A stretch of DNA of 63,872 bases, from contig JANXWK010000034.1 in assembly GCA_025351165.1 (NCBI GenBank), positions 1 through 63,872 of the forward strand, in the 5' to 3' direction. A program made the translations under genes and the position numbers. The DNA comes from Hyphomicrobiales bacterium (lineage in GTDB: Bacteria > Pseudomonadota > Alphaproteobacteria > Rhizobiales > Beijerinckiaceae). The notes below the pieces were generated by a model, which made no database searches, had not been told where the DNA came from, and saw only the letters and a list, made by a program, of their open reading frames with translations. Positions 34,280 through 43,608 of the stretch are shown piece after piece (the first letter of the stretch is position 1; the number at the start of each line of letters is the position of its first letter).

Positions 34280-34981
34280 TTAAACCAGTTGTGTTGTTGC
34301 CACAGTTGTAAAGCTGCCTGCGATCTTTTTGACTGCATGTAACAGCTCATCGTAATGGCCAATAACAAGACTTGGCCTCAAATCATGGATTGGGATGTCC
34401 GTATAGCCAAAAGGTACGCCGATGGATTTGATATTTGCAGCATTTGCTGTATCAATGTCAGCTTTGCTGTCACCCACCATAATCGCGCGAGTGTGATCAC
34501 CCCCTGCCTGCTCAATTGTAAGACATAAATGTAAAGGATCAGGCTTGCAGACATGAAAACTGTCTCGCCCACAAATAGCCGCAAATCTGTTTGCAATTCC
34601 TAGCATTTCAAGTAATTTTTTGGAGTGTTTTTCTATTTTATTGGTGCAGACAGCTAATATCCAACCATCATGCACCAGTTTATCCAGAGCGTTTTCCACG
34701 CCATCAAACAAATGACTATGGTTTGCTAAATTATTACCATAATGCTCAATAAAATCATCAAAAAGTTCTTCATGGCGTTTACCTGACAGGCTTTTATTGT
34801 TTTGAAGAAAGCCCCGTTCAATGAGAGCTTTTGCACCTGCCCCAATTAATGAATTGGCCTGTTCTAAAGGAACTGTATCAAGGCCTTCGCGCTTGAGAAT
34901 AAAATTTAGTGTAGCTATCAGGTCAGGAGCTGTTTCAGCTAATGTACCATCAAGATCAAAAACGACAATTGGTTTGGTCAT
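34280..34981 (-). CDS. gph: HAD-family phosphatase, probable phosphoglycolate phosphatase
   Basis: A 233-residue HAD hydrolase. Motif I is VVFDLDGTLAETAPDL, motif II lies in LAVCTNK, the lysine of motif III is in CKPDPLHL and motif IV is MVGDSKADIDTANAANI. The cap domain and length fit Gph, which dephosphorylates 2-phosphoglycolate formed during DNA repair. ATG 34981 (MTKPIVVFDLDG) is chosen; an earlier in-frame TTG at 35050 would add a basic 23-residue stretch not found in the family. Confidence 0.85.
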   Translation of the reverse strand: MTKPIVVFDLDGTLAETAPDLIATLNFILKREGLDTVPLEQANSLIGAGAKALIERGFLQNNKSLSGKRHEELFDDFIEHYGNNLANHSHLFDGVENALDKLVHDGWILAVCTNKIEKHSKKLLEMLGIANRFAAICGRDSFHVCKPDPLHLCLTIEQAGGDHTRAIMVGDSKADIDTANAANIKSIGVPFGYTDIPIHDLRPSLVIGHYDELLHAVKKIAGSFTTVATTQLV

Positions 34982-35092
34982 ACTGATCAAAATTCCATTT
35001 TGCGATAAACTAGATTTGCGTCTTCTGCGCTTTCCTTTACCATTTGACAATCAATTCATGGTTAATTTTCTGTCACTATTTGTCTTCATAAA

Positions 35093-35551
35093 ATGAATAA
35101 GGTCCCAGACATGAAATTCTCGCTTAAAGCCATTACATACGGAATATTGATTGGTTGTTCATATACGTGCATGAACAGCGCCTCTGCAGAAAGCTATGAG
35201 TTTCGTGCATCACCCCATATCAGTCTAAACCGTGTTTACCGTGTTGATAAACTGACAGGAGAAATGGGCGCCTGTCAGTATGGGCTGGTTGATAATTCAG
35301 TAGGCGCAACATTATGCTATAATGCAGGTGAAGGCGCTCAGGCACAAACTCCAGGTGAATATGGTTTAGTCTCATCAAGTCATCAGCAGGAAAGCGGTAT
35401 TTTTCGCATCAACAAAAAAACGGGTGAAATGTCAGTTTGTTATGTGTTGAATGATGAGAAAGTTGTTTGCACGCCGCAGACGAAGGATGTGCAGACCGTC
35501 GCCACACCTGTTGTAAAACAACCAGAACCAGCTGTAAAACCCGCAAGATAG
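35093..35551 (+). CDS. Small exported protein with two Cys-containing repeats
   Basis: A 152-residue protein of unknown function. A signal peptide ends near NSASA (residue 32). The mature part contains two copies of a short motif: VYRVDKLTGEMGACQYG with a following LCYN, and IFRINKKTGEMSVCYV with a following VCTPQ, so four cysteines that could form two disulphides. The tail is Pro/Lys/Val-rich. It resembles small hypothetical exported proteins of Hyphomicrobiales. ATG 35108 (MKFSLKAITYG) would give a better signal peptide. The 296 bp after it (35552-35847) hold nothing I recognise. Confidence 0.7.
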   Translation: MNKVPDMKFSLKAITYGILIGCSYTCMNSASAESYEFRASPHISLNRVYRVDKLTGEMGACQYGLVDNSVGATLCYNAGEGAQAQTPGEYGLVSSSHQQESGIFRINKKTGEMSVCYVLNDEKVVCTPQTKDVQTVATPVVKQPEPAVKPAR

Positions 35552-35847
35552 CTATTTTACTCATGGATCAGTTTAACAAACTACCCTACTAACGCACTAC
35601 CTTTGGCTCTGGTTCATGGTTGCATTGCAGCTTACGCTGTAATTGATGATTATATGTTTTCTTTTTGAAACATTTGATTCTAATAATTTTGTATAAGAAA
35701 ACAGCATTACGCCAATATAACTATCGAAGCCAAATGTTTAGCTTTTGCTTCATTGTGAGGGGCACTCAATATGATATTAGTGGCTCGGGCTGGAAAACAT
35801 TTATAACCAGAACCAAAAAATAAATTCAGTCCAAGCATGTAAACCAC

Positions 35848-36273
35848 CTATGATTTTGTCCAGCTGACTGATTTGCAGATCAGTCCACCCAGAACGCAGC
35901 CTTTAGTCGTTAAGGTTGAACCATTAAGCGACATTGCGCCAGAATAGGTTTTACCATCTTCTGGATTATAGGCAGAGCCACTCCATTTATTTTCCCCATT
36001 TGGCTTCATGTTGAAAAAAATACGGGTCCCTAAAACAGGCCTTAAACGTTTTGATTCATCTGGATTATTGACATCTTTTTTTGGCTCCATTTCCCAGGCA
36101 ACAATGCCACATAATGCATCGCCGCAAGGCGCTATGCGAACTTTGGATGTTCCAGTATCCCGAAGCCAGACACCAGTTGGATCATCTGCAAAACCAGGCA
36201 TTGCGGATGACAAAAATGTACCAACACAAATGGCTGTGCTGCAAAGAATTCTATTGACCAAACCCATATGCAT
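35848..36273 (-). CDS. DUF2147 family exported protein
   Basis: A 141-residue protein with a signal peptide (cleavage near PGFA, residue 28). The mature protein begins DDPTGVWLRDTGTSKVRIAPCGDALCG, the diagnostic start of DUF2147 (PF09917), followed by GTRIFFNMKPNGENKWSGSAYNPEDGKTYSG and the C-terminal GCVLGGLICKSVSWTK. Four conserved cysteines suggest disulphides in a small periplasmic beta barrel. The function of the family is not established. It is transcribed alone. Confidence 0.9.
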   Translation of the reverse strand: MHMGLVNRILCSTAICVGTFLSSAMPGFADDPTGVWLRDTGTSKVRIAPCGDALCGIVAWEMEPKKDVNNPDESKRLRPVLGTRIFFNMKPNGENKWSGSAYNPEDGKTYSGAMSLNGSTLTTKGCVLGGLICKSVSWTKS

Positions 36274-36475
36274 CCCTTTTCTAGATTATGCTGGCTCACT
36301 TTACTAAAGTGTGCACTCCAGAGTGTGAACTTTGGCACAAATTTATCAAGATAAATTTTTGCCAACTTGCTTAATTAATATGTCTTTATATCTACAAGTT
36401 ATCTTGCAAAATTTTCAATGTACTGGCATAGAGTTTACTACTGATCTACAGCTTACGCTGGACGGTCTGTAATGC

Positions 36476-36567
36476 GGAGCTGTGGCCGAGAGGCTGAAGG
36501 CACTCGTTTGCTAAATGAGCAAGCCCTGAAAGGGGCTTCGAGGGTTCGAATCCCTCCGGCTCCGCCA
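36476..36567 (+). tRNA. tRNA-Ser (GCT anticodon)
   Basis: A 92-nt tRNA with a long variable arm and encoded CCA. The acceptor GGAGCTG pairs with CGGCTCC (one G-T wobble), the anticodon loop TTGCTAA gives GCT, and the variable arm GCCCTGAAAGGGGC and T loop TTCGAAT are clear. It ends 5 bp from the stop codon of the oppositely oriented transglycosylase gene. Confidence 0.96.
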
Positions 36568-36572
36568 TTAGA

Positions 36573-37751
36573 CTATCTACCGCTCAGCAGTTTAAGCACT
36601 TTTGACCCAGGGCGGCCCGTTTGTGGCAGGCCAGATTTACCTTCTACATCTTTGATTGCAGCTCTGGTTTTTGCACCTACTGCACCATCTGGTTCGCCCA
36701 CATCATAGCCTTTGGCAATCAAAGCCCGTTGTAATTCACGGCGCTCATTCCGATTAAGTGGCAAATCATCCGTGGGCCATTCAGTCTGAATGCCCTGTTT
36801 GCCTTTAAGACGGTCTGACAATAAGGATATGGCAAGCGCATAGGAATCTGCGCCATTATACGAATAAGCCGCATCGTAATTTTTAAAAACAAGAAAGGCA
36901 GGACCATCCTTGCCTGCAGGCAATAAAAGACCTGCATTGCCAGACCCAGTTAATCCGCTTCCATCAATTTTTGTTATACCACGCGATGCCCAGCTGGACA
37001 CGGCCTGCTTGTTCGTTCGGCCTGATGTGCCGCTGTAGCTGTCTGGGATACGTACCTCATACCCCCAGCTTGATCCAGTCTGCCAACCAGCTTTTGCCAG
37101 ATAATTAGCGGTTGAATGCAAGGCATCTGGAATAGAATCAACTAAGTCCCTGCGCCCATCGCCATCGCCATCAACTGCTAAACGCAAATAAGTGGAAGGC
37201 ATGAACTGCGTGTGTCCAAAAGCGCCCGCCCAGGATCCGCGCATTTTTATCGGTTCAAGATCACCCCGCTCAATAATTTTGAGGGCAGACATAAACTCAG
37301 ATCTAAAATATTCATTTCGGCGCTTACCAAAACAGGCAACTGTTGGCAAAGACTGCATAAGAGAAAATTTACCTCCCGCCTTGCCAAAATCTGATTCAAC
37401 GCCCCAGACTGCAGCAATTGTGTGGCGATCCACACCGTAACGCTCTTCGGCGCTAGCAAGCGTTGCAGAGTATTTGCGCAGCATGGCTTTGCCGTCGGCT
37501 ATTTTTTCATCATCCACCAAAGTGCCAAGATAATCCCAGATGGGCGTTTTAAATTCTGGCTGATTGTCCATCAATTCTATGATTTTCATATCTGGCTCTA
37601 TTCCAGACATGGCATTATCAAATGTAGACGCGGAAATTCCCTGAGAAAGGGCAGATGAGCGCAATCCCGCCACGCAAGATGCAAAATCAGCATAAGCTGG
37701 GGAGCCAAAAAGTGACAAGCTGAATAAAGCAACATAGGCTGATTTGTACAT
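36573..37751 (-). CDS. Lytic murein transglycosylase (MltB type) with peptidoglycan-binding domain
   Basis: A 392-residue exported enzyme. A signal peptide (residues 1-21) precedes an SLT/MltB catalytic domain with the catalytic Glu119 in AAVWGVESDFG, the segment GSWAGAFGHTQFMPSTYL and the calcium-binding loop VDGDGDGRRDLVDS. A PG_binding_1 domain follows at about 335-390 (QRALIAKGYDVGEPDGAVGAKTRAAI). It cleaves glycan strands with formation of 1,6-anhydro-MurNAc. The monocistronic gene ends beside tRNA-Ser. Confidence 0.94.
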   Translation of the reverse strand: MYKSAYVALFSLSLFGSPAYADFASCVAGLRSSALSQGISASTFDNAMSGIEPDMKIIELMDNQPEFKTPIWDYLGTLVDDEKIADGKAMLRKYSATLASAEERYGVDRHTIAAVWGVESDFGKAGGKFSLMQSLPTVACFGKRRNEYFRSEFMSALKIIERGDLEPIKMRGSWAGAFGHTQFMPSTYLRLAVDGDGDGRRDLVDSIPDALHSTANYLAKAGWQTGSSWGYEVRIPDSYSGTSGRTNKQAVSSWASRGITKIDGSGLTGSGNAGLLLPAGKDGPAFLVFKNYDAAYSYNGADSYALAISLLSDRLKGKQGIQTEWPTDDLPLNRNERRELQRALIAKGYDVGEPDGAVGAKTRAAIKDVEGKSGLPQTGRPGSKVLKLLSGR

Positions 37752-37863
37752 TATGGTTTCTTTCTAAAAGTAACGAGCTTGTTATTTGTAAAAATAAAAT
37801 CAGATACTGCTATCAAAACAAATCACACAATGTTATCATTATTCTATAAAAGAGGAGTGCGCA

Positions 37864-38118
37864 ATGGCGAGCGTAATTGTAAGAAATATTGATGATGATA
37901 TAAAAATAAAGCTGCAGATGAGAGCCAAACGCAATGGTCATTCGCTTGAAGCAGAGTTGCGCCTTGTGTTGAAAGAAGCGGTTATCGGTGAAGATACAAA
38001 AATTGAAGGATTTGGCACACGCTTTTCCAAAGTTTTTGCACCTTACAATCTTACGGAAGCCGATTTTGAATCATTACCGCGACATGTGGCACGTGAACCA
38101 ATAGATTTCAGCAAATGA
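37864..38118 (+). CDS. FitA/VapB-type ribbon-helix-helix antitoxin
   Basis: An 84-residue protein. The N-terminus ASVIVRNIDDDIKIKLQMRA is the beta strand and first helix of a ribbon-helix-helix DNA-binding fold, and KRNGHSLEAELRLVLKEAV is typical of FitA antitoxins. The C-terminal part would bind and inhibit the PIN toxin. It precedes the toxin gene with a 4-bp overlap, and the pair usually represses its own promoter. A good ribosome binding site (AGAGGAG) lies upstream. Confidence 0.92.
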   Translation: MASVIVRNIDDDIKIKLQMRAKRNGHSLEAELRLVLKEAVIGEDTKIEGFGTRFSKVFAPYNLTEADFESLPRHVAREPIDFSK

Positions 38119-38543
38119 TAATATTTGATACAAATGTTATATCAGCCATGATGCGTCCCAATGAAAACCCTGACATTATTTCCTGGATTAACCAACAAAC
38201 AGAGTCATCTTTGCCATTCTTAACATCAATCTCAATCTACGAAATTCTATATGGTTTGGGCATAGGCCCAACTGGCAAACGCATTGAGCATTTAACGCAT
38301 ATTTTTCAAACGCAAATCATGATTTTCTTTGAAAACCGTATTTTGTCATTTGATCTATCAGCAGCTAAACAAACCTCTTATCTTTCGGCGCGGCGTAAAT
38401 TAATGGGCATAAATATAGACATGATTGACACCCAGATTGCCGGGATTGCAATTGCAAATAAAGCAAAACTAGCTACTAGAAATACAAAACATTTTATAGA
38501 TAGCGGAATTGAACTCATTAATCCCTGGGGTGAGAAGTTTTAG
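38115..38543 (+). CDS. FitB/VapC-type PIN-domain toxin
   Basis: A 142-residue PIN nuclease. Acidic active-site residues can be placed in IIFDTNVISAM (Asp5), SIYEILYGLG (Glu), and DMIDTQIAGIA (Asp), and the C-terminal TRNTKHF motif is typical of the family. Toxins of this group cleave tRNA or other RNA when the labile antitoxin is lost. The ATG overlaps the antitoxin stop. The pair lies between core genes (transglycosylase and leuD) and is likely a recent insertion. Confidence 0.93.
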   Translation: MIIFDTNVISAMMRPNENPDIISWINQQTESSLPFLTSISIYEILYGLGIGPTGKRIEHLTHIFQTQIMIFFENRILSFDLSAAKQTSYLSARRKLMGINIDMIDTQIAGIAIANKAKLATRNTKHFIDSGIELINPWGEKF

Positions 38544-38568
38544 ACAAATCCGCATCTAAAAATCGTGT

Positions 38569-39174
38569 CTACAACCAGGCCCTCTCACCCGCAGCTTTTG
38601 CCTCATAAGCCTCAATTACTGGTTTTTTAGCCATTGTCAGTGCAATATCGTCAAGACCATTTATCAGGCAATGCTTGCGCCATGGGTCAACCTCAAATTT
38701 GATACTGCCCCCATCTGGGCCTTTAATGTCCTGAGAGGCTAAATCCACACTGATGGTTGCGTTTGAACCACGTGTCGCATCATCGAACAGCTTATCCAGC
38801 TCGCCTTGCGTTACAACAATTGGTAAAATACCATTTTTAAAGCAGTTATTATAAAAAATATCAGCAAACGATGTCGATATAACGCATTTTATGCCAAAAT
38901 CCAGCAAGGCCCATGGCGCGTGTTCCCGTGAGGATCCGCAGCCAAAATTATCCCCTGCAATCAAGATTTCAGCATTACGATAGGCTGACTTGTTCAACAC
39001 GAAATCAGGGTTTTCCTTACCCTGCTCATCATAGCGCATTTCAGAAAACAGGGCTGATCCCAGGCCAGTGCGCTTGATTGTTTTCAAATACTGCTTTGGA
39101 ATAATCATGTCTGTGTCGACATTGATGACTTTTAAAGGCGCTGCAACTGAGGTTAATTTAGTAAAAGGGATCAT
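38569..39174 (-). CDS. leuD: 3-isopropylmalate dehydratase small subunit
   Basis: A 201-residue LeuD, which with LeuC isomerises 2-isopropylmalate to 3-isopropylmalate in leucine synthesis. The conserved [21 protein letters not shown] start, [18 protein letters not shown] and the C-terminal [18 protein letters not shown] are clear. leuC lies 2.3 kb to the right on the other strand, with kup between them; leuB is about 9 kb away. It starts 14 bp after kup and may be read from the kup transcript. Confidence 0.97.
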   Translation of the reverse strand: MIPFTKLTSVAAPLKVINVDTDMIIPKQYLKTIKRTGLGSALFSEMRYDEQGKENPDFVLNKSAYRNAEILIAGDNFGCGSSREHAPWALLDFGIKCVISTSFADIFYNNCFKNGILPIVVTQGELDKLFDDATRGSNATISVDLASQDIKGPDGGSIKFEVDPWRKHCLINGLDDIALTMAKKPVIEAYEAKAAGERAWL

Positions 39175-39188
39175 AATAGGTTTCCTTG

Positions 39189-41186
39189 TTAAACTGTTAT
39201 CTGACTACCAAGCTCAACAACTCGGCCTGTGGGAATATGAAAGAAGTCTGTGGCATTTGCAGCAGATCTTGTAAGCTTGATGTAGAGGTTATCCTGCCAC
39301 ATTGGCATACCGGAATTTGCTGACGCTTTGACAGTGCGACGGCCCAGAAAAAAGGATGTCTGCATGATGTCAAAGTCTAACCCTCTGCGCCGTGCCATAG
39401 CAAGAATATGAGGGACGCGCGGCGTTTGCATGTAGCCAACTGTCGCTACAATACGTTTAACGTCTTCCCCCAATTCTTCAATCTTGAGCTGATCAGCTTC
39501 TGCAATGCGTGGAACTTCTGCTGAACGTATTGTGAGCATGATATTACGCTTATGCAAAACCTTGTTATGTTTCAAATTATGCATAAGGGCAGTTGGTGCC
39601 ATTTCAGGATCAGCCGTCAAGAAAACTGCTGTGCCTGCAACCCGTGCAGGCTTGGATTTTTCCAGCATTCGCATCAAATCTGAAAGCGATATGCTTTCTT
39701 TACGGGCTTTTTGGGTAACAATTTCAGATCCACGCACCCAGGTCCACATTACCACAACAATAACAAGGCCGAACAGCAAAGATACATATCCACCATCAAT
39801 GACCTTGAGCAGGTTTGCGGCAATAAACGAAATATCAATAACCACAAAAGAGCCAGCCACCAGAAGTGCAAGCGGTAACGGCCATTTCCAGATATGACGG
39901 GTAACCATGAAGGCAAGGGATGTTGTAACAACCATCGTTCCTGAAACAGCTATGCCATAAGCCGCGGCAAGGTTTTCAGATGTCTTGAAGGTAAAAACCA
40001 ATGCCAGAACGCCAATTAGAATAAGACGGTTGACCAAGGGAAGATATATTTGCCCTGACTGCGTTTCTGACGTGTGGCGTATTTCAAGGCGCGGCAAAAG
40101 TCCAAGCTGTATGGCCTGTTGCGTGATGGAAAATGCACCTGTAATAACGGCCTGAGAGGCAATAACAGTGGCACAGGCTGCCAATATGACAAGAGGGAAA
40201 AGCATTGAGGCTGGTACCATTTTATAAAATGGATCAGCGATTGTTTCAGGGTTGGACAGAGCCATTGCGCCTTGTCCAAGATAGTTAAGAACAAGTGCAG
40301 GAAAGGCAACTGCAATCCAGGCAACCTGAATGGGTTTACGACCAAAATGTCCCATGTCCGCGTAAAGGGCTTCAGCTCCAGTCACTGCTAAAAACACACC
40401 TCCCATAACAAGCAGACTGCTAAAACCTGCATGTGTGAGATAATCAAATCCCCTGAGTGGATTAAGAGCCTGTAAAATACTTAGATCATCGCCAATATGC
40501 ATGACGCCCATAATTCCAAGGCAGGCAAACCACACCAACATGACAGGGCCAAAAATCCATGCAACCTTGGCAGTGCCTTTAAACTGAAACATAAACAGTA
40601 CAATTAATATAATTGCCGTTATTGGCAAGATGTAGTCTTTTATATGCACGAGTGATTTAAGCTGTTCAACATTTTCAAGACCTTCAATGGCTGAAAGTAC
40701 AGAAATTGCTGGTGTAATCATGGCATCTCCGTAAAAAAGTGCTGCGCCTATTGCGCCAAGCATAAAGACTGTAAGTGTCTGTTTGCCAGCTGCTTTTTGA
40801 ACAAGTGCCATAAGCGATAAAATTCCGCCTTCCCCTTTATTGTCAGCACGCATGATAAAAATTACATATTTAAGTGTAACAATAAAAACTAATGCCCAGA
40901 TGATAAGCGAAACAACACTTATGATTTCACTTCGCGCAAGCGTTGTATTACCGGTTCCCTTGAGAATTTCAGCAAAAGTTGCTTTTAGAGCATATATTGG
41001 GCTTGTGCCAATATCGCCGTAAACAACGCCAATGGAACCAAGAGCCAGCGTTAGAAAGCCACCAGTATGAGGATCTTTTGCTGATTTATGGCTGTTATTA
41101 TCATCAGATTTTGTATTTGTGGACATAACTGGCGCCGTTGCTGCTGATATATTCTGCAAATTTTGTTCTGAAACTGGCGATGTCAT
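39189..41186 (-). CDS. kup: Kup-family potassium uptake transporter
   Basis: A 665-residue Kup/HAK/KT transporter driving K+:H+ symport. The N-terminal signature [22 protein letters not shown] is present, followed by about twelve helices with [21 protein letters not shown] and [20 protein letters not shown], and a C-terminal cytoplasmic domain of about 190 residues ending in [18 protein letters not shown]. The first 40 residues are a polar extension. It is followed directly by leuD; the 257 bp upstream contain no recognised element. Confidence 0.95.
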   Translation of the reverse strand: MTSPVSEQNLQNISAATAPVMSTNTKSDDNNSHKSAKDPHTGGFLTLALGSIGVVYGDIGTSPIYALKATFAEILKGTGNTTLARSEIISVVSLIIWALVFIVTLKYVIFIMRADNKGEGGILSLMALVQKAAGKQTLTVFMLGAIGAALFYGDAMITPAISVLSAIEGLENVEQLKSLVHIKDYILPITAIILIVLFMFQFKGTAKVAWIFGPVMLVWFACLGIMGVMHIGDDLSILQALNPLRGFDYLTHAGFSSLLVMGGVFLAVTGAEALYADMGHFGRKPIQVAWIAVAFPALVLNYLGQGAMALSNPETIADPFYKMVPASMLFPLVILAACATVIASQAVITGAFSITQQAIQLGLLPRLEIRHTSETQSGQIYLPLVNRLILIGVLALVFTFKTSENLAAAYGIAVSGTMVVTTSLAFMVTRHIWKWPLPLALLVAGSFVVIDISFIAANLLKVIDGGYVSLLFGLVIVVVMWTWVRGSEIVTQKARKESISLSDLMRMLEKSKPARVAGTAVFLTADPEMAPTALMHNLKHNKVLHKRNIMLTIRSAEVPRIAEADQLKIEELGEDVKRIVATVGYMQTPRVPHILAMARRRGLDFDIMQTSFFLGRRTVKASANSGMPMWQDNLYIKLTRSAANATDFFHIPTGRVVELGSQITV

Positions 41187-41443
41187 TTAAACCATACCAT
41201 TTTGAATCCGGCTTGAATATGTGAAAGATGCTTCAAGCCTAAAGTTGGGTCATATACACTCTTTTAAATTAAATTGGAAAGCCCCCTCTTGAAGCTTACC
41301 TTCAACAAAGCTTTGGTATGCTTACAAGTATAAGATTTACATTAAAATTTGTTTCGTATTGACCATTTTTGTGGCATATCGCAGGCAGTAAACTCTAATG
41401 GCAGGTATTGAGCCTGCAATATGCAATAGGTGTGAGCGCTGCT

Positions 41444-42859
41444 ATGAACACGGATCATTCTCCAAAAACCCTTTATGATAAAATATTTGATGATCATATC
41501 GTTGATCGTCAGACTGACGGAACGTGCCTTCTTTACATTGATCGTCATCTTGTGCATGAAGTCACTAGTCCGCAGGCATTTGAAGGTCTGCGCATGACAG
41601 GCCGTAAGGTTCATGCTCCATCCAAGACACTGGCAGTTGTTGATCATAATGTTCCAACTACTGACAGATCTCAAGGTATTGCGGATGAAGAAAGTCGTAT
41701 TCAGGTTGAAACTCTTGCTGAAAATGCCCGCGAATTTGGTGTTCTGTATTTAAATGAACGTGATAAACGTCAAGGTATTGTGCATGTTGTTGGCCCAGAG
41801 CAGGGCTTTACATTGCCAGGAACAACGATTGTTTGTGGTGATTCCCACACATCTACACATGGAGCGTTTGGCGCACTAGCGCATGGCATTGGGACATCTG
41901 AAGTTGAGCATGTGCTGGCAACACAAACTCTTATCCAGAAAAAAGCTAAAAATATGCGCATTACTGTCGATGGTGCCTTAAACCATGGTGTAACAGCTAA
42001 AGACATTATCCTGGCAATTATCGGAGAAATCGGCACTGCAGGCGGCACAGGTCATGTCATTGAGTATGCAGGCGAAGCTATTCGCAACCTGTCTATGGAA
42101 GGACGTATGACAATCTGCAATATGTCGATTGAAGGCGGAGCACGTGCTGGCCTTATTGCACCGGATGAAAAAGCCTATGCTTATCTCAAGGGTCGTCCCA
42201 TGTCGCCACAAGGCGCTGAATGGGAAGCCGCTCTGCGTTATTGGAATACGTTAGTATCAGATCATGACGCTTATTTTGATTCGGAAATCCGTCTGGATGC
42301 CTCCAATCTGCCACCAATCGTATCATGGGGTACCAGTCCAGAGGATGTCATTTCAGTTAGCAGCAATGTCCCTGATCCTGAACAGATTACTGATGAGGCT
42401 AAGCGCATCTCAAAACAGCGTGCACTTGCCTATATGGGCCTGAAAGCCGGCACAAAGATTACCGATATTAAACTGGATAAAGTTTTTATTGGTTCCTGCA
42501 CAAATGGACGGATTGAGGATCTGCGTGCAGTTGCTAAAATGGTGGCAGGCAAAAATGTGCATAGCACAGTATCAGCCATGATTGTTCCTGGTTCCGGCCT
42601 GGTAAAAATCCAAGCAGAAGAAGAAGGTCTTGATGTAATTTTCAAGGCTGCCGGCTTTGAATGGCGTGAACCAGGCTGCTCCATGTGTCTTGCGATGAAC
42701 CCTGATAAATTAAAGCCTGAAGAGCGCTGTGCATCAACATCAAACCGTAATTTTGAAGGGCGTCAGGGTTTTAAGGGACGTACACATCTTGTATCCCCAG
42801 CTATGGCGGCAGCAGCAGCTATCGAAGGCCATTTTGTAGATATCCGCAATTGGGGTTGA
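41444..42859 (+). CDS. leuC: 3-isopropylmalate dehydratase large subunit
   Basis: A 471-residue aconitase-family enzyme forming the iron-sulphur subunit of isopropylmalate isomerase. The start [20 protein letters not shown], the motif [19 protein letters not shown], and the cluster cysteines in [13 protein letters not shown] and [11 protein letters not shown] are all present. ATG 41444 is used; an upstream in-frame ATG at 41408 would add 12 residues outside the family alignment. The methyltransferase gene starts 19 bp downstream. Confidence 0.97.
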   Translation: MNTDHSPKTLYDKIFDDHIVDRQTDGTCLLYIDRHLVHEVTSPQAFEGLRMTGRKVHAPSKTLAVVDHNVPTTDRSQGIADEESRIQVETLAENAREFGVLYLNERDKRQGIVHVVGPEQGFTLPGTTIVCGDSHTSTHGAFGALAHGIGTSEVEHVLATQTLIQKKAKNMRITVDGALNHGVTAKDIILAIIGEIGTAGGTGHVIEYAGEAIRNLSMEGRMTICNMSIEGGARAGLIAPDEKAYAYLKGRPMSPQGAEWEAALRYWNTLVSDHDAYFDSEIRLDASNLPPIVSWGTSPEDVISVSSNVPDPEQITDEAKRISKQRALAYMGLKAGTKITDIKLDKVFIGSCTNGRIEDLRAVAKMVAGKNVHSTVSAMIVPGSGLVKIQAEEEGLDVIFKAAGFEWREPGCSMCLAMNPDKLKPEERCASTSNRNFEGRQGFKGRTHLVSPAMAAAAAIEGHFVDIRNWG

Positions 42860-42878
42860 TGGGTTAAGGCTACTGTTT

Positions 42879-43607
42879 ATGCCGCTCGATGTTGTTGACT
42901 TAAGGTCTTTCTACACAAGTGCACTCGGGCGGCGCGCAAATCGTTATGTTTTACATGCCATCCGTTCGCGCTGGAGCAATCTTAACGGACTCGCTGTGTT
43001 GGGGTTGGGGTTTACGCCACCTTATCTTGATAGCATGCGTGATGATTCACCAGAGCGCATTTTATCGTTCATGCCAGGCTCGCAGGGCGTCATAGCCTGG
43101 CCTCACGATGGATTGTCAGCCTCCTCCCTTATTGAGCCGACTGATCTTCCTTTGCGCGATTCGACAATTGACCGTGCTTTGGTTGTTCACGCACTTGAAA
43201 TGTCTGATGCACCTGCTGAACTTTTAAGCGAGCTATGGCGCGTATTGGCTCCAGGAGGGCGACTAATCTGTGTGGTACCAAATAGACGAGGCGTGTGGAC
43301 CCGTTCAGATACAACCCCTTTTGGACAGGGACAACCCTTTAGCCGCGGTCAGATCACAGGGCTGATGCGCCAAGCCTTGTTTACACCCATTCATTGGGGA
43401 GAGGCACTCTACATGCCACCGTTTCAGCATAGAATTATTATGCAAATAGCGCCTGCAATGGAGCGCATTGGCGCAATTCTTTCGCTCCCATTCGCAGGAG
43501 TTCACATTATTGAAGCAACTAAGCAGGTTTATCGGCCTGCTTTAGCCAAAAAAATGGTAAGGGCTTTACCCTCGTTACAGCCTGTTTCGCTTCAGCCCGT
43601 ACGATAA
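42879..43607 (+). CDS. Class I SAM-dependent methyltransferase
   Basis: A 242-residue methyltransferase of the UbiE/type 11 group. The start VDLRSFYTSALGRRANRYVLHAI, the SAM region LAVLGLGFTPPYLDSM, the acidic IDRALVVHALEMSD and the ELWRVLAPGGRLICVVPNR segment are visible. The glycine-rich motif I is degenerate (LGLGFTPPYLD), as in a Hyphomicrobiales subgroup that often lies next to a glyoxalase II gene; no such gene is here. The substrate is unknown. It ends 1 bp before the convergent DUF4167 gene. Confidence 0.85.
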   Translation: MPLDVVDLRSFYTSALGRRANRYVLHAIRSRWSNLNGLAVLGLGFTPPYLDSMRDDSPERILSFMPGSQGVIAWPHDGLSASSLIEPTDLPLRDSTIDRALVVHALEMSDAPAELLSELWRVLAPGGRLICVVPNRRGVWTRSDTTPFGQGQPFSRGQITGLMRQALFTPIHWGEALYMPPFQHRIIMQIAPAMERIGAILSLPFAGVHIIEATKQVYRPALAKKMVRALPSLQPVSLQPVR

Positions 43608-43608
43608 T

